Shown here in pieces: positions 10,913 through 20,130 of a stretch of DNA of 64,000 nt. The notes beneath the pieces are model-generated. The model was given only the letters and a program-made list of their open reading frames with translations. It was not told the DNA's origin and searched no databases. How positions within the stretch are numbered: position 1 is the stretch's first letter; each line of letters begins with the position of its first letter. This stretch comes from Mycobacteroides sp. CBMA 271 (GTDB lineage: Bacteria; Actinomycetota; Actinomycetes; Mycobacteriales; Mycobacteriaceae). The position numbers were made by a program, and so were the translations under genes. The stretch is taken from assembly GCF_009729205.1 (NCBI RefSeq), contig NZ_VTHB01000001.1:248001-312000 (forward strand), read 5' to 3'.

Positions 10913-11764
10913 GTGACCACTGTCGGCGACAACGCTCGACGTACCCGCCGGTGGAGACGCGTGACGGCACAGGTTGCCGCGCTCGCCTTGCCGGTCGGCC
11001 TACTGACCGGCCTCGGCCTTGTGAACCCGATTGCGGCACATGCTGATCCGTTGATCTACCCGGGCATGGAAATCATCCAGCGCCCACCGGGCAGGGAATC
11101 GCTGAGCTGCACACTCGGCTTCGTGGATCCCGCAGCGCGCGTCGGCGTCACCGCGGGGCACTGCGGCGGCAACGGGCCGGTGTTCACCAGCGACGGGGTC
11201 CGCATCGGCCAGCTCGCCGTGGCCCAGTCCAATATCAAGCCCGAGGGCCCACTGGCTCGTGACGACTATCGGATCGACTACGAAGGCATCGCGTTCGACG
11301 AGGGTGTGCCGATCAACAACGTGCTGCCCAACGGGCTGCGACTCGGGGTCGACCCCACGATTGTTCCCCGGGACGGCCTGCCGGTGTGCCGAATCGGCAT
11401 CACCACCGGCGAGGCGTGCGGTTCGATTGACGGAATAGGCAACGGCTGGTTCCTGGTGAGCGGCCTCCCCGTCGACCACGGGGACTCGGGTAGCGCCGTG
11501 TACACCGTCACCTCGCCCGGCAACGCCGCCATCGTCGGCATCGTCAGCGCCCGTTTCACCGCCAACCAGACCCGCCGCGAGTCCACCGTGGCACTGTCCT
11601 GGCCGACGGTGCAGCAGCAGATCCGAGATGACATCGCGGCCACCCGGCGCCCCCCCGAGGTCGCCAGCCCGGTGGCGATCAATCCCGCGGCACCGTCGAT
11701 GGTCCTTCCGCCGGCACCCTCTGATGACCGTCCCTCCGGTCCCGCGAGAATGGTTGTCCCCTAG
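10913..11764 (+). CDS. Secreted trypsin-like serine protease, second tandem copy
   Basis: 283 residues from GTG 10913, preceded by a GGAGAG site. An Arg-rich n-region and hydrophobic core end at IAAHADP, then the mature domain begins PLIYPGMEIIQ. The triad is complete: His83 in TAGHC, Asp122 in RIDYEGIAF, Ser192 in DHGDSGSAVY. The C-terminal ~45 residues are Pro/Ala-rich and probably disordered. Close in sequence to the flanking copies, so the cluster arose by duplication. Substrates unknown. Confidence 0.88.
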   Translation: MTTVGDNARRTRRWRRVTAQVAALALPVGLLTGLGLVNPIAAHADPLIYPGMEIIQRPPGRESLSCTLGFVDPAARVGVTAGHCGGNGPVFTSDGVRIGQLAVAQSNIKPEGPLARDDYRIDYEGIAFDEGVPINNVLPNGLRLGVDPTIVPRDGLPVCRIGITTGEACGSIDGIGNGWFLVSGLPVDHGDSGSAVYTVTSPGNAAIVGIVSARFTANQTRRESTVALSWPTVQQQIRDDIAATRRPPEVASPVAINPAAPSMVLPPAPSDDRPSGPARMVVP

Positions 11765-11769
11765 CCACT

Positions 11770-12450
11770 ATGCGCCCGTTTCTCTGGATAACGACCGTTA
11801 TTGCCGTGCTGTGCGTGCTCCCCGCCGTGAATCCGGCACCGGCACAGGCCGACCCACCGCTGGTGTATCCCGGCATGCTCATCTACCAGGGCACGCTCAG
11901 CTGCACCCTCGGCTACATCGATCCCCGGCTCCGGGTGGGCATCACCGCCGGGCACTGCTTCAACGGCGACGGCGTCGTCCGCAACGGCGAGGGCGCCGCG
12001 GTCGGCCACAAGATTTTGGCCCACGACAACCGGCCCCCCGAAGGCCCGGTGTACGAGGACGAATACACCATCGACTACGAGGCCATCGCGATCGACGACG
12101 GCCTGCCCCTCAACGACGTCCTGGCCAACGGTCAACGGCTCGAGCGTGACGACACGGTGATCCCCGATATCGGGATGCCGGTCTGCCGCACCGGCGTCAC
12201 CACCGGTGACGAGTGCGGATCGGTGACACGACTTGGCAACGGCTGGTTCAGATTTAACGGTCCGGTGATCGCCAAGGGCGATTCCGGAGGCCCGGTGTAC
12301 ACGCACATCGGCGACCGCACCGTGCTCGTCGGAATCATTCGGGGATTCATGACCAGCCAATCCGGCGATGACGTGCAGTCCTGGGCGATGTCATGGCCGT
12401 CGGTGATCAAACAGCTCCGCGAGGACCGCAAGGGCTTGTTGCCGGGATGA
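11770..12450 (+). CDS. Secreted trypsin-like serine protease, third tandem copy
   Basis: 226 residues, ATG 11770, only 5 bp after the previous stop. The short signal peptide ends APAQADPP. The triad is His62 (TAGHC), Asp102 (TIDYEAIAI) and Ser172 (AKGDSGGPVY). This copy has the canonical GDSGGP sequence where the other two have GDSGSA, and it lacks their Pro-rich tail, so its substrate or processing may differ. Likely transcribed with copy 2. Confidence 0.88.
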   Translation: MRPFLWITTVIAVLCVLPAVNPAPAQADPPLVYPGMLIYQGTLSCTLGYIDPRLRVGITAGHCFNGDGVVRNGEGAAVGHKILAHDNRPPEGPVYEDEYTIDYEAIAIDDGLPLNDVLANGQRLERDDTVIPDIGMPVCRTGVTTGDECGSVTRLGNGWFRFNGPVIAKGDSGGPVYTHIGDRTVLVGIIRGFMTSQSGDDVQSWAMSWPSVIKQLREDRKGLLPG

Positions 12451-12467
12451 GCCCGTAGGCTCTGGTC

Positions 12468-13289
12468 ATGAGTGATTGGAAGGCCTTCACCGTCGAAACC
12501 ACCGGGCAGATCGCCCAGGTCACCCTCATCGGCCCCGGCAAGGGCAATGCGATGGGACCCGACTTCTGGCGGGAACTGCCGTTGATCTTCGCCGAGCTCG
12601 ACGCCGACCCGGAGGTGCGGGCGATCGTGCTGGCGGCCGCCGGCTCCAACTTCAGCTACGGATTGGACCTGCCAGCCATGGCCGGTACCTTCATGCCGCT
12701 AATGGCAGATAAAGCGCTGGCCAAGCCGCGCACCGACTTCCTCTACGAGGTACGCAGGCTGCAGGCCTCGGTGACCGCCGTCGCCGATTGCCGCAAGCCG
12801 GTGATCGCCGCGGTGCAAGGCTGGTGCATCGGCGGCGGTGTGGACCTCATCGCCGCCGTCGACATCCGCTACGCCAGCGCCGACGCGAAGTTCAGCGTTC
12901 GGGAGGCCAAGGTCGCTATCGTCGCGGATATCGGTTCGCTGCACCGACTTCCACCCATCATCGGCGAGGGCCACCTGCGTGAACTGGCGTTCACCGGCAA
13001 GGACATCGACGCCGCGCGGGCCGAGAAGATCGGACTCGTTAACGACGTATTCGATACCCCCGAAGCGACCCTGGCGGCCGCACACGCCACCGCCGCCGAG
13101 ATCGCCGACAACCCCCCACTCGTGGTGCAGGGCGTCAAGGACGTGCTGGGCCGCGAACGCGAGAGTGTCGTTGCCGACGGACTGAAGTACGTCTCGACGT
13201 GGAATGCCGCGTTCCTGCCGTCGGAGGACCTACAGGAGGCCATCGGCGCCGTCTTCGAGAAGCGCGCCCCTAAGTTCAAGGGGCGCTAG
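12468..13289 (+). CDS. Enoyl-CoA hydratase/isomerase family, dienoyl-CoA isomerase-like
   Basis: 273 residues, full crotonase length. Oxyanion-hole segments are NFSYGLDLPAM and VQGWCIGGGVDL. Where classic hydratases carry Glu-144/Glu-164, this protein has SVREAKVAIVADIG with Glu146 and Asp154. These acidic residues are eight apart, the same spacing as the Glu196/Asp204 pair of rat delta3,5-delta2,4-dienoyl-CoA isomerase (ECH1). A role in beta-oxidation of unsaturated acyl-CoAs is therefore likely (mycobacterial EchA21-type). The gene follows the protease cluster by 17 bp but is not functionally tied to it. Confidence 0.85.
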   Translation: MSDWKAFTVETTGQIAQVTLIGPGKGNAMGPDFWRELPLIFAELDADPEVRAIVLAAAGSNFSYGLDLPAMAGTFMPLMADKALAKPRTDFLYEVRRLQASVTAVADCRKPVIAAVQGWCIGGGVDLIAAVDIRYASADAKFSVREAKVAIVADIGSLHRLPPIIGEGHLRELAFTGKDIDAARAEKIGLVNDVFDTPEATLAAAHATAAEIADNPPLVVQGVKDVLGRERESVVADGLKYVSTWNAAFLPSEDLQEAIGAVFEKRAPKFKGR

Positions 13290-13304
13290 GCCTGACCCCA
13301 GAAC

Positions 13305-15674
13305 TCAAGCGGCAGCGGTTGGTGCAGCTGCGTTTGGAGACGGGTTAGCCTCGGGGTTGTTCGCCAGGGCAGTCAGTACGTCATCCCACAGCTGCGGGCT
13401 GGTCAACAAGTTCATATGCCCGCCAGCGAATCCTGGATCTTGGTTCTGTATAACGATGTTGGTGACATCGGGGCCGTTTAGCGCTTGCTGTGTGTATGGC
13501 GTGACTACCTCGTCGTTTGTCGACGCAATCGTGGTGTACTGCACTCCGGGCTGCGTATCTCCATTTCCATAGACAACCTTCTGGAAAGGCGAGGTAAATG
13601 CCTGTTGAATAGCGGCCGGAGCGACGGCCGCGATGGTGTCATAAACCAAGGGCCCAACGATCGGTATCGACCGTAGGTAGACGATGCCATCGAGGTCGGT
13701 TCCGTGGTTACTGGGCGCGATACCAATGAGCTGTGACACCTTGTCTGCGCCACCCATCTGATTCATGTAGTACTCCGGGAGGAGGCCGCCTCCTTGGGAA
13801 TGTCCGACCAGGATCACCTTTGGCGCGCCAGTCTCAGCAAGGACCTTATCGATCTCAGCGGAGAGTTCCTGCGCGGACTGCCGAACATCGCCGATGGCTT
13901 GGAATGGATTGGCCGCAATGCCAGTCGTGTTTCCGTAGTTAAAGGTGTAAACCTTGTATCCCGCGTTGGCCAGCGCCGGTGCTCCAACACTCCAGTTGAA
14001 CCCCTGAGTCTCGATAGTTCCATTCACCAAGATAACCGGGAGCGGGTGCTCTGCGGTAACAGTGATGGACGGATCATTGGCTCCTGCGGGAACCTGAGCC
14101 GGATTGAGATAGGACAACGCGTCATACACCCCATAATGCACTGCGAAGCGTCCCTGGCTGGCGGCATTAAGGGGCGTATCGGTCAACATTTTACTAATGT
14201 TTGCTGATGTGTCAGCGACCGCAGCGGCTATCGATGCAGGTACCCCCCAGAATGCGTTGGGACCAAATGCCGCCTCCACGTTGCTCGCCACATTGCTCAC
14301 AGCCGAGGCAGCTATCGCACCCGCATCAAATGCAAGTCCAGCCATTTGCCTAGAGAACTGCGCAACTTCGGCCACAAATGCGACTGCCCCCTTGCTGAAT
14401 TGAGTGGCAGCATTACCGACAGGGCCCCCAACCATTTGAGCCAAGGCCATCGCGGGTCCCGAGACTAACTGCCTGGCAGCCGCTTCAACAGCGTTTATCG
14501 CCTGATTGGTTACGTAGCCGATACCGACGGTGCCACCAGACACATGCGTACCAACCACCCCAGCCGTGCCCGCTGCACTGGCAGTACTTGATTGACTTGC
14601 CACGGACGACGCGACCAGACTCCGTGTTCGCAAGGCAGTGGGCGTGGCGACGACACTGGCCGCCCCGCTTTTCGTTGTGGCCGCGCCCAACGGAATCTCA
14701 GACACTCCGACCTGCGGCGGATCCTTCGGAAGCTGTCCAGCCCCGATCTGACTGGAACGACGGCCGCCGTACTCAGCGCGCGCCGTTGCTTCAGATACGC
14801 TTGCCGGCGCTGCCGGAGCGACCGGGACCGCAGGAACCAGCGGACTCAACGGGGCAGCAGGAACAGCCGGCGCGACAGGCGCGATAGGTTGACCGTGCAG
14901 GACAACCGCTGCCTTCGGGGTGTTTAGGATGCTAGCCGGAGGCGCGGCCGGGATGGCGTGTGTCGGCGGGCCGGCGAGCGTTGCCACGGCAGTCGCAGAA
15001 ACATCGCTGTGGGCCGGTTCCAACGATGTGTTTACCTGGGCCGACAGCGTACTTTTCGGTTGATCCTTGACCGAGATCGACTGTTGCCGTGCATTCGTTC
15101 CACTCGGCGCGAGGTCAGCCCGCCTATTGATCTCTGCCTGGCCACCATGCGCCTTAGCTGAGCCGTCTCCAATACCAGATGTTGCCGTACCCTTTACACC
15201 CTTCGACGGCACAGCAACCGGTAAAGCATCAGTAGTCGTCGATTTGACCTGTTCCGATGGTTGACCTGACTTGTCCGGAGCTTGACTGGATTTCACCGTT
15301 GGGGGCTTTTGCGCGGCATTTAAACCGATGTCCTTCTTCGTCTCACCGGACCGTGCCCGCGCCGATGAACCAGGTAAATCAGCACCTCGCACACCGCTCG
15401 CTTGGCGATTTCCATCTTTATCGCCACTCTGACCACTATTCGAAGACGACACACCAGAAGAATGGGCGTGGCCTACACCCGACGCACCCGCATTCTCAGT
15501 GCTTCTACGAGATTCCGCTGCTGCATGGCTTCCACCGGGATCAGAAGACTTATTCGAGCCATGATCGCTACCGCCTTCCGGGCTTGCCTCCGCAATACCG
15601 ACTCCGAAGAACCCGAGGGCCGCGACGAAGACCAATACCGCCCACATCCGCAATATCAGCGCACGAACCAGCAT
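13305..15674 (-). CDS. Large secreted alpha/beta-hydrolase (lipase/esterase) with long low-complexity stalk
   Basis: 789 residues from ATG 15674, which has AAGAAGGG upstream; the frame is open to 15845 but the extra part has no signal-peptide logic. Residues ~1-32 are a signal peptide (LVRALILRMWAVLVFVAALGF). Then come ~240 residues rich in Ser/Gly/Lys/Asp, an Ala/Pro/Val region with VAPA repeats, and an Ala-rich helical region. From ~residue 530 an alpha/beta-hydrolase domain is seen: PVILVNGTIETQGFNWS, the nucleophile elbow VGHSQGG (Ser626) and GGHMNLLTSPQLWDD, which supplies the His. It resembles actinobacterial class-2 lipases. Codon use is less GC-rich than in its neighbours, which suggests acquisition by transfer. 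Confidence 0.78.
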   Translation of the reverse strand: MLVRALILRMWAVLVFVAALGFFGVGIAEASPEGGSDHGSNKSSDPGGSHAAAESRRSTENAGASGVGHAHSSGVSSSNSGQSGDKDGNRQASGVRGADLPGSSARARSGETKKDIGLNAAQKPPTVKSSQAPDKSGQPSEQVKSTTTDALPVAVPSKGVKGTATSGIGDGSAKAHGGQAEINRRADLAPSGTNARQQSISVKDQPKSTLSAQVNTSLEPAHSDVSATAVATLAGPPTHAIPAAPPASILNTPKAAVVLHGQPIAPVAPAVPAAPLSPLVPAVPVAPAAPASVSEATARAEYGGRRSSQIGAGQLPKDPPQVGVSEIPLGAATTKSGAASVVATPTALRTRSLVASSVASQSSTASAAGTAGVVGTHVSGGTVGIGYVTNQAINAVEAAARQLVSGPAMALAQMVGGPVGNAATQFSKGAVAFVAEVAQFSRQMAGLAFDAGAIAASAVSNVASNVEAAFGPNAFWGVPASIAAAVADTSANISKMLTDTPLNAASQGRFAVHYGVYDALSYLNPAQVPAGANDPSITVTAEHPLPVILVNGTIETQGFNWSVGAPALANAGYKVYTFNYGNTTGIAANPFQAIGDVRQSAQELSAEIDKVLAETGAPKVILVGHSQGGGLLPEYYMNQMGGADKVSQLIGIAPSNHGTDLDGIVYLRSIPIVGPLVYDTIAAVAPAAIQQAFTSPFQKVVYGNGDTQPGVQYTTIASTNDEVVTPYTQQALNGPDVTNIVIQNQDPGFAGGHMNLLTSPQLWDDVLTALANNPEANPSPNAAAPTAAA

Positions 15675-16035
15675 GAGGAAACCCTTCTTGCATTCGCCAG
15701 TGAAGACATCTCTGAGTTTCTCCGAATTCATCTTTCGGAAACGATTCAGAGCCGCCGTTTCTATTAATAAAAGACGGCCCGTACTTAATGGCACTGGGCC
15801 GCTGCACTCGGCACGAAACTTACACGATTCCCACAGATATTCCAAACATCCAAGGAGAATAAATAGTCTTACGGAATTTTATCGATGCACACCGCCATGG
15901 AGAGCGCGTGAAGAATTCCCACAGCGAATTGGCGACAAATTCACAGAATTGGCCAGGCATTCATGGATGCGTACTTACCAAATCTCGGAACAAACACATT
16001 ATTTAGCCGTTGACACGCGCGGCCACTAATGAACG
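15675..16035 (+). other. AT-rich non-coding region upstream of the secreted lipase
   Basis: 360 bp with clearly lower GC than the rest of the window, containing runs such as TTCTATTAATAAAAG (~15759-15773) and GGAGAATAAATAG (~15853). No convincing gene is seen; the open frames here are Lys/His-rich and lack family features. It probably holds the lipase promoter reading leftward and the edge of an acquired segment. Confidence 0.5.
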
Positions 16036-16659
16036 CTAAATCTCCCGGTAACGGCCCCAATGCACGGCGTCCTCCAGGGGGCGCCCGCTGCGCCAGCCGA
16101 ACCGCTCCAGATCGGGCCGCTCGGCGAATTCACGCACCGGCCCAACGCACAGCCAGGCGATCGGCCGGATATACGTTGGCGCGTCGATCAATTCGGCGAG
16201 GAACTGCTCCTCGTAGAAGGACACCCAGCCGACACCGATCCCCTCGGCGACCGCGGCGAGCCACAGGTTCTGGATCGCCAGCACCGCCGAGAACAGGCCC
16301 GCGTCGGCGACGGTGTGCCGGCCCAGAATATGCGGGCCACCCCGCCCGTGATCGTAGGTGACCACCACACCGGTGCCGCTCTCGCGAATGCCTTCAATCT
16401 TGATGGGGTCGAAAGTGTTTCGGCGCTCCACCGGGAGGCTGTCGGCGAATCTTTGGCGCTGCTCGGAGACATGTGTCGCGAAGCGATCCAGAGTTTGAGT
16501 CTCGCGCACCACCACGAAGTCCCAGGGCTGACTGTTCCCGACGCTGGGCGCGCGATGCGCGGCCTGTAGCAGCTTCATCAACGTCGTGTCGTCGACCACC
16601 TGCCCGGTGAACTCGGCGCGCACATCTCGGCGGGTGGCAATGGCCTCGTAGATATCCAT
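16036..16659 (-). CDS. bluB: 5,6-dimethylbenzimidazole synthase BluB
   Basis: 207 residues of the nitroreductase fold. BluB cleaves reduced FMN with O2 to make 5,6-dimethylbenzimidazole, the lower ligand of cobalamin. Features: IATRRDVRAEFTGQ at the start, HRAPSVGNSQPWDFV (FMN contact), TYDHGRGGPHILGRHT, the AVLAIQNLWLAAVAEGIGVGWVSFY core and the PIAWLCVGPV strand. ATG 16659 overlaps the stop of the MetE-like gene (TGATG), so translation is coupled; GTG 16662 is the alternative. The coupling links B12 ligand supply to methyl-group metabolism. Confidence 0.9.
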   Translation of the reverse strand: MDIYEAIATRRDVRAEFTGQVVDDTTLMKLLQAAHRAPSVGNSQPWDFVVVRETQTLDRFATHVSEQRQRFADSLPVERRNTFDPIKIEGIRESGTGVVVTYDHGRGGPHILGRHTVADAGLFSAVLAIQNLWLAAVAEGIGVGWVSFYEEQFLAELIDAPTYIRPIAWLCVGPVREFAERPDLERFGWRSGRPLEDAVHWGRYREI

Positions 16660-17663
16660 CACAGCGCATCCGCGTCAGCATCGATGAGGTCGCTGACCTT
16701 GCGCGTCAATTCGGTTGCCGTACGCGCCCATTCGGGAGTTGCCCCGGCGAGCCCACACCCGGCGCTGACGCCGATCTTCTCGCGCAGCACCGCGCGCGAA
16801 AAGCCGAGCTTGTCGGCAAGTCCGGCGGTCCGGGTCGCCAGCACATCGGCAGACATCGGCACGGACGGTGCGGTAGCGGGAATCATCCCGAGCACCGCGG
16901 CCTTACCGGTATCCAACACCGAGGCCAAACCGTCAAGGGCCTGCGCGTCTGTCAGGTACTCGGCATCCACCGCAATCCCGCTGATGTTGGCCCTGCGCAA
17001 CACTTCCCAGGGCAGATCGGCGGCGCAGCAATGCACCAGCAGTTCACCGCCCACCGCGGCGGCACAGAGATCCAGAAGGCTGATGGCCGTAGCGATGTCG
17101 ACCGGGTGTACCGGTGAGAACATGCTGGTTCCGGACAGCCTGCCGTCCAGCGCGGCGGGCAGGGACGGTTCATCGAGCTGCACCACCACGGGAACGCCTA
17201 GCCGGCGAGACAGCGTGGCCCGATGCAGGGCGAGGCCCTCGGCCAATGAGGACGCCAGGTCCCGCACCGCGCCGGGGTCGGTGATTGCGCGATGGCCGTT
17301 GGGCAGTTCCAGCTGTGCCGCAAGCGTTATCGGGCCGGGGCCCTGCACCTTCACCGTGCGATCGCTGCCTCGATGCCCGCCGCGTTCCCATTCTTCTTCG
17401 AGAGCATCAATGTCCTCGTCCAGGAATCCGCGTGCCCGCCGGACCACCATGCCGGGACGGGCTGTGGTCCGGTATCCGGTGGGTGCCACGTCGACGGCGA
17501 TATCAATCAGCAACGCAGCGGCCCGCCCGATCAGATCGGCGCCCACCCCGCGCGCGGGCAATTCGACGATATGCGGCAGTGGAAGCTCCGCAGCCACAAT
17601 CTCGGTCGCGGCACGCACCTGCACGCCCGGCCACGACCCGACGCCCGTTCCTTTAGACCACAT
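16659..17663 (-). CDS. Core-MetE-like zinc methyltransferase (Rv3015c-like)
   Basis: 334 residues from ATG 17663 (GTG 17669 also possible). It corresponds to the C-terminal catalytic half of cobalamin-independent methionine synthase, without the folate-binding N-terminal domain. Visible: GVGSWPG near the start, QLDEPSLPA (Asp164-Glu165-Pro166, as in MetE), LVHCCAAD with His211 and Cys213 in the MetE HxC zinc position, Asp233/Glu236, and SAGCGLAG with Cys303 matching the last zinc Cys. The zinc ligands appear intact, so an active methyltransferase is likely, perhaps a folate-independent methionine synthase; the methyl donor is unknown. Overlaps bluB by 1 bp. Orthologues are often annotated only as hypothetical. 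Confidence 0.8.
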   Translation of the reverse strand: MWSKGTGVGSWPGVQVRAATEIVAAELPLPHIVELPARGVGADLIGRAAALLIDIAVDVAPTGYRTTARPGMVVRRARGFLDEDIDALEEEWERGGHRGSDRTVKVQGPGPITLAAQLELPNGHRAITDPGAVRDLASSLAEGLALHRATLSRRLGVPVVVQLDEPSLPAALDGRLSGTSMFSPVHPVDIATAISLLDLCAAAVGGELLVHCCAADLPWEVLRRANISGIAVDAEYLTDAQALDGLASVLDTGKAAVLGMIPATAPSVPMSADVLATRTAGLADKLGFSRAVLREKIGVSAGCGLAGATPEWARTATELTRKVSDLIDADADAL

Positions 17664-17680
17664 GCTCACGAACAAGAACG

Positions 17681-19138
17681 TTAGGCGGTGTGTGCCAGCA
17701 GATCTTCGATCGGCCCCTTGGCGAAGTAGAGGACGAACAGTGCCGCCACCACATACAGCAGCGGATGCACGGAACGAAGTCGCGCCCCGCGCTCCCCCGA
17801 TGCGATCGCCAAAACCACCCAGCTGATGAATCCAACACCGATGCCATTGGCGATCGAGTAGGTAAACGGCATGGTCACCACCGTCAGGAAGCTGGGCAAC
17901 GCGTAGTCGAACCGGGTCAGATCGATGCTGCGGAGCTGGCCGATCATCATGGCGCCCACCACCACCAGCGCCGGCGCCGCGGCCTCCAGCGGGACCACCG
18001 AACACAGCGGGGTGAAGAACATGGCCGCCAGGAACAGCACACCGGTGACCACATTGGCCAGTCCGGTGCGAGCACCCTCGGCGATACCCGAGGCCGACTC
18101 GACGAACACCGTGTTAGAGGAGGATGACGACGCACCGCCGACGATTGCGCCGACTCCTTCCACCGTCAGTGCTCGGCCGATGCCCGGCAGCGTGCCGTGT
18201 GCGTCGGCCAGACCGGCCTCCTTACCCAGACCGGTCATGGTCCCCATCGCGTCGAAGAAGTTCGACAGCACCAACGCAAACACCAGGACCGTCGCCGAGA
18301 GCACACCCACCCGGGTGAACGCGCCGAACAGATCCACCTGCCCGAGCAGGCTCAGATCCGGCAGTCCCCCCGCCGACGACGGCCAGTCGGGCACAGTGAG
18401 ATTCCATCCCTTGGTATCGACGGGTTGCGCGCCACGTTCGGTCAGCGCCTGCGCGATCATGGAAATCCCAGTCATCACGACAATTCCGATAAGCAGTCCG
18501 CCACGAACCTTGCGCACCACCAGGATTCCCATCAGCAGCACGCCGGTCGCGAAAATCAACGTCGGAATGGTGGCCACCGAATTGTCGATGCCCAACCCCA
18601 CCGGCACCGTGGTGTTCGCGGCGTCGGGGATCCGCCGCACGAACCCGGCGTCGACGAAGCCGATGAACGCGATGAAGCAGCCGATGCCCGCGGCGATCGC
18701 CGCTTTTAGCTCGTCGGGAATGGCATGGAACACCGCCGTGCGGAACCCCGAGATACCCAGCGCCACGATGATCAGACCGTCGACGATCACCAATCCCATG
18801 GCCTCGGGCCAGCTCATCTGGGACGCGAACGACACCGCGAGCAGACTGTTGATGCCCAGACCCGCGGCGAGCGCGAACGGATAATTCGCGATCAGTCCGA
18901 ACAGGATCGACATCACCCCGGCGGCCAGGGCGGTAACCGCCGCTACCTGCCCCACCGGCAGCACGTGGCCCAACACGTCTGCGTTGTGCGTCCGTCCTGG
19001 CTCCCCACCGATGATGAGCGGATTGAGCACCACGATGTAGGCCATCGCGAAGAACGTGACGATCCCGCCGCGAACCTCCTGCCCCAGCGTCGACTGCCGC
19101 TCGGAGATCCGGAACATCCGCTCCAGGAGGCCATTCAT
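17681..19138 (-). CDS. Purine permease, AzgA/NCS2 family
   Basis: 485 residues from ATG 19138, with 11-14 membrane segments. AzgA-type features: LGQEVRGGIVTFFAMAYIVVLNPLII at the N-terminus, PFALAAGLGINSLLAV, then SNFFDAMGTMTGLGKEAGL and GASSSSSNTVFVESASGIAEGARTGL in the second half. The last two are short motifs conserved in adenine/guanine/hypoxanthine:H+ symporters. The frame stays open to 19225 but the ATG at 19138 starts the conserved part. Located 17 bp upstream of the MetE-like gene on the same strand. Confidence 0.9.
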   Translation of the reverse strand: MNGLLERMFRISERQSTLGQEVRGGIVTFFAMAYIVVLNPLIIGGEPGRTHNADVLGHVLPVGQVAAVTALAAGVMSILFGLIANYPFALAAGLGINSLLAVSFASQMSWPEAMGLVIVDGLIIVALGISGFRTAVFHAIPDELKAAIAAGIGCFIAFIGFVDAGFVRRIPDAANTTVPVGLGIDNSVATIPTLIFATGVLLMGILVVRKVRGGLLIGIVVMTGISMIAQALTERGAQPVDTKGWNLTVPDWPSSAGGLPDLSLLGQVDLFGAFTRVGVLSATVLVFALVLSNFFDAMGTMTGLGKEAGLADAHGTLPGIGRALTVEGVGAIVGGASSSSSNTVFVESASGIAEGARTGLANVVTGVLFLAAMFFTPLCSVVPLEAAAPALVVVGAMMIGQLRSIDLTRFDYALPSFLTVVTMPFTYSIANGIGVGFISWVVLAIASGERGARLRSVHPLLYVVAALFVLYFAKGPIEDLLAHTA

Positions 19139-19266
19139 AGCCGTTGAACGTACAGGCCCTGAACGCCGGTCGCGCGCCGCCGTAACGGCAACGTGGGCAA
19201 ACAGCGATACGCCGTTCAGTACCATTGATCAAGCCTCATCACGGCGACCGGGGAGAAGAGGATCAC

Positions 19267-20130
19267 ATGCAGGTCTTTGCGACCGCCACGAAGGCACTAG
19301 CGACGGTCGTCGGCCTCGCCACGATGGCGACGGCCGCAGTGGTCGGCTCGGCGATGGCGTCCGCCGAACCGAGCTCGGGTGCGCAGCTGGTCGCCATCGG
19401 AGATTCATTCATGGCCGCTGGGTCAACGGCCGCCGGCATCACGGGGCCCGTCGGCACCGCGTGTAATCAAGCCACCGACGACGTCGCACACCTGGTGGCC
19501 TCCTCGTTCCCGCAGATGACGTTCGCCGACTACTCGTGCGTGGGCGCGCTCTCCACTGACGTCTTCACGCCGTCTACCCGCGGTCCGCAGACCGCGGGTC
19601 TGTCCCCCGCCACCAAGGTGGCGGTCGTGTCCATCGGCGGTAACGACGCTGGATTCGAACAGATGGCGACCGACTGCCTGTTCGCGCTGAGCTGCCCGCC
19701 GGAGAAGAAGGCGCAATTCAGCGCCAATGTGGCCTCGGTGGGCGCGAAGCTGACCGGCGCATATGCGGCGATCCGCCAGGCGGCACCCAATGCGCGCGTG
19801 TTCACCGTCGGCTATCTGCCGATCCTGCCGGCCAACGCAACCGGATGTTTGGTGGGGTTGATCAACAGCCAGGAAACGATCACCTTCCTCAACGGCCTGC
19901 AGCGCCAGCTGAACAGCACCATCATCTCCGAATCCAACAGAGCGGGATTCACCCCGGTCATCCCGGATACCAGCAGCGACCACAGCGTGTGTGCGGCCGA
20001 CTTTCAGCGGTACGTGTCGATGACCGGTACCGGAGCCGGCGATGAGGGCATTCCGATGCATCCGACCGCGCCGGGACGTCAGTACGTGGCCGAGCGGGTC
20101 GCGATTGCCATGCGCTCCGCCGGGGTCTAG
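19267..20130 (+). CDS. Secreted SGNH/GDSL-family esterase
   Basis: 287 residues; ATG 19267 follows GGGGAGAAGAGG. The signal peptide ends MASAEPSS. SGNH blocks: block I AIGDSFMAAGS with the nucleophilic Ser, block III SIGGNDAGF, block V PMHPTAPGRQY with the His. Six cysteines lie in the mature part, as in Streptomyces SGNH lipases (SEST-like). It probably hydrolyses acyl esters outside the cell. Convergent with mnmA, with the remnant below between them. Confidence 0.88.
   Translation: MQVFATATKALATVVGLATMATAAVVGSAMASAEPSSGAQLVAIGDSFMAAGSTAAGITGPVGTACNQATDDVAHLVASSFPQMTFADYSCVGALSTDVFTPSTRGPQTAGLSPATKVAVVSIGGNDAGFEQMATDCLFALSCPPEKKAQFSANVASVGAKLTGAYAAIRQAAPNARVFTVGYLPILPANATGCLVGLINSQETITFLNGLQRQLNSTIISESNRAGFTPVIPDTSSDHSVCAADFQRYVSMTGTGAGDEGIPMHPTAPGRQYVAERVAIAMRSAGV

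Noticed and set aside
12451..12467. Short GAGCC/GGCTC hairpin between the third protease and the crotonase gene
   Set aside because: Only a 5-bp stem; too weak to call a terminator.
15673..16029. 118-codon frame in the AT-rich region upstream of the lipase
   Set aside because: Lys/His-rich, no ribosome site, no family; likely random opening in low-GC DNA.
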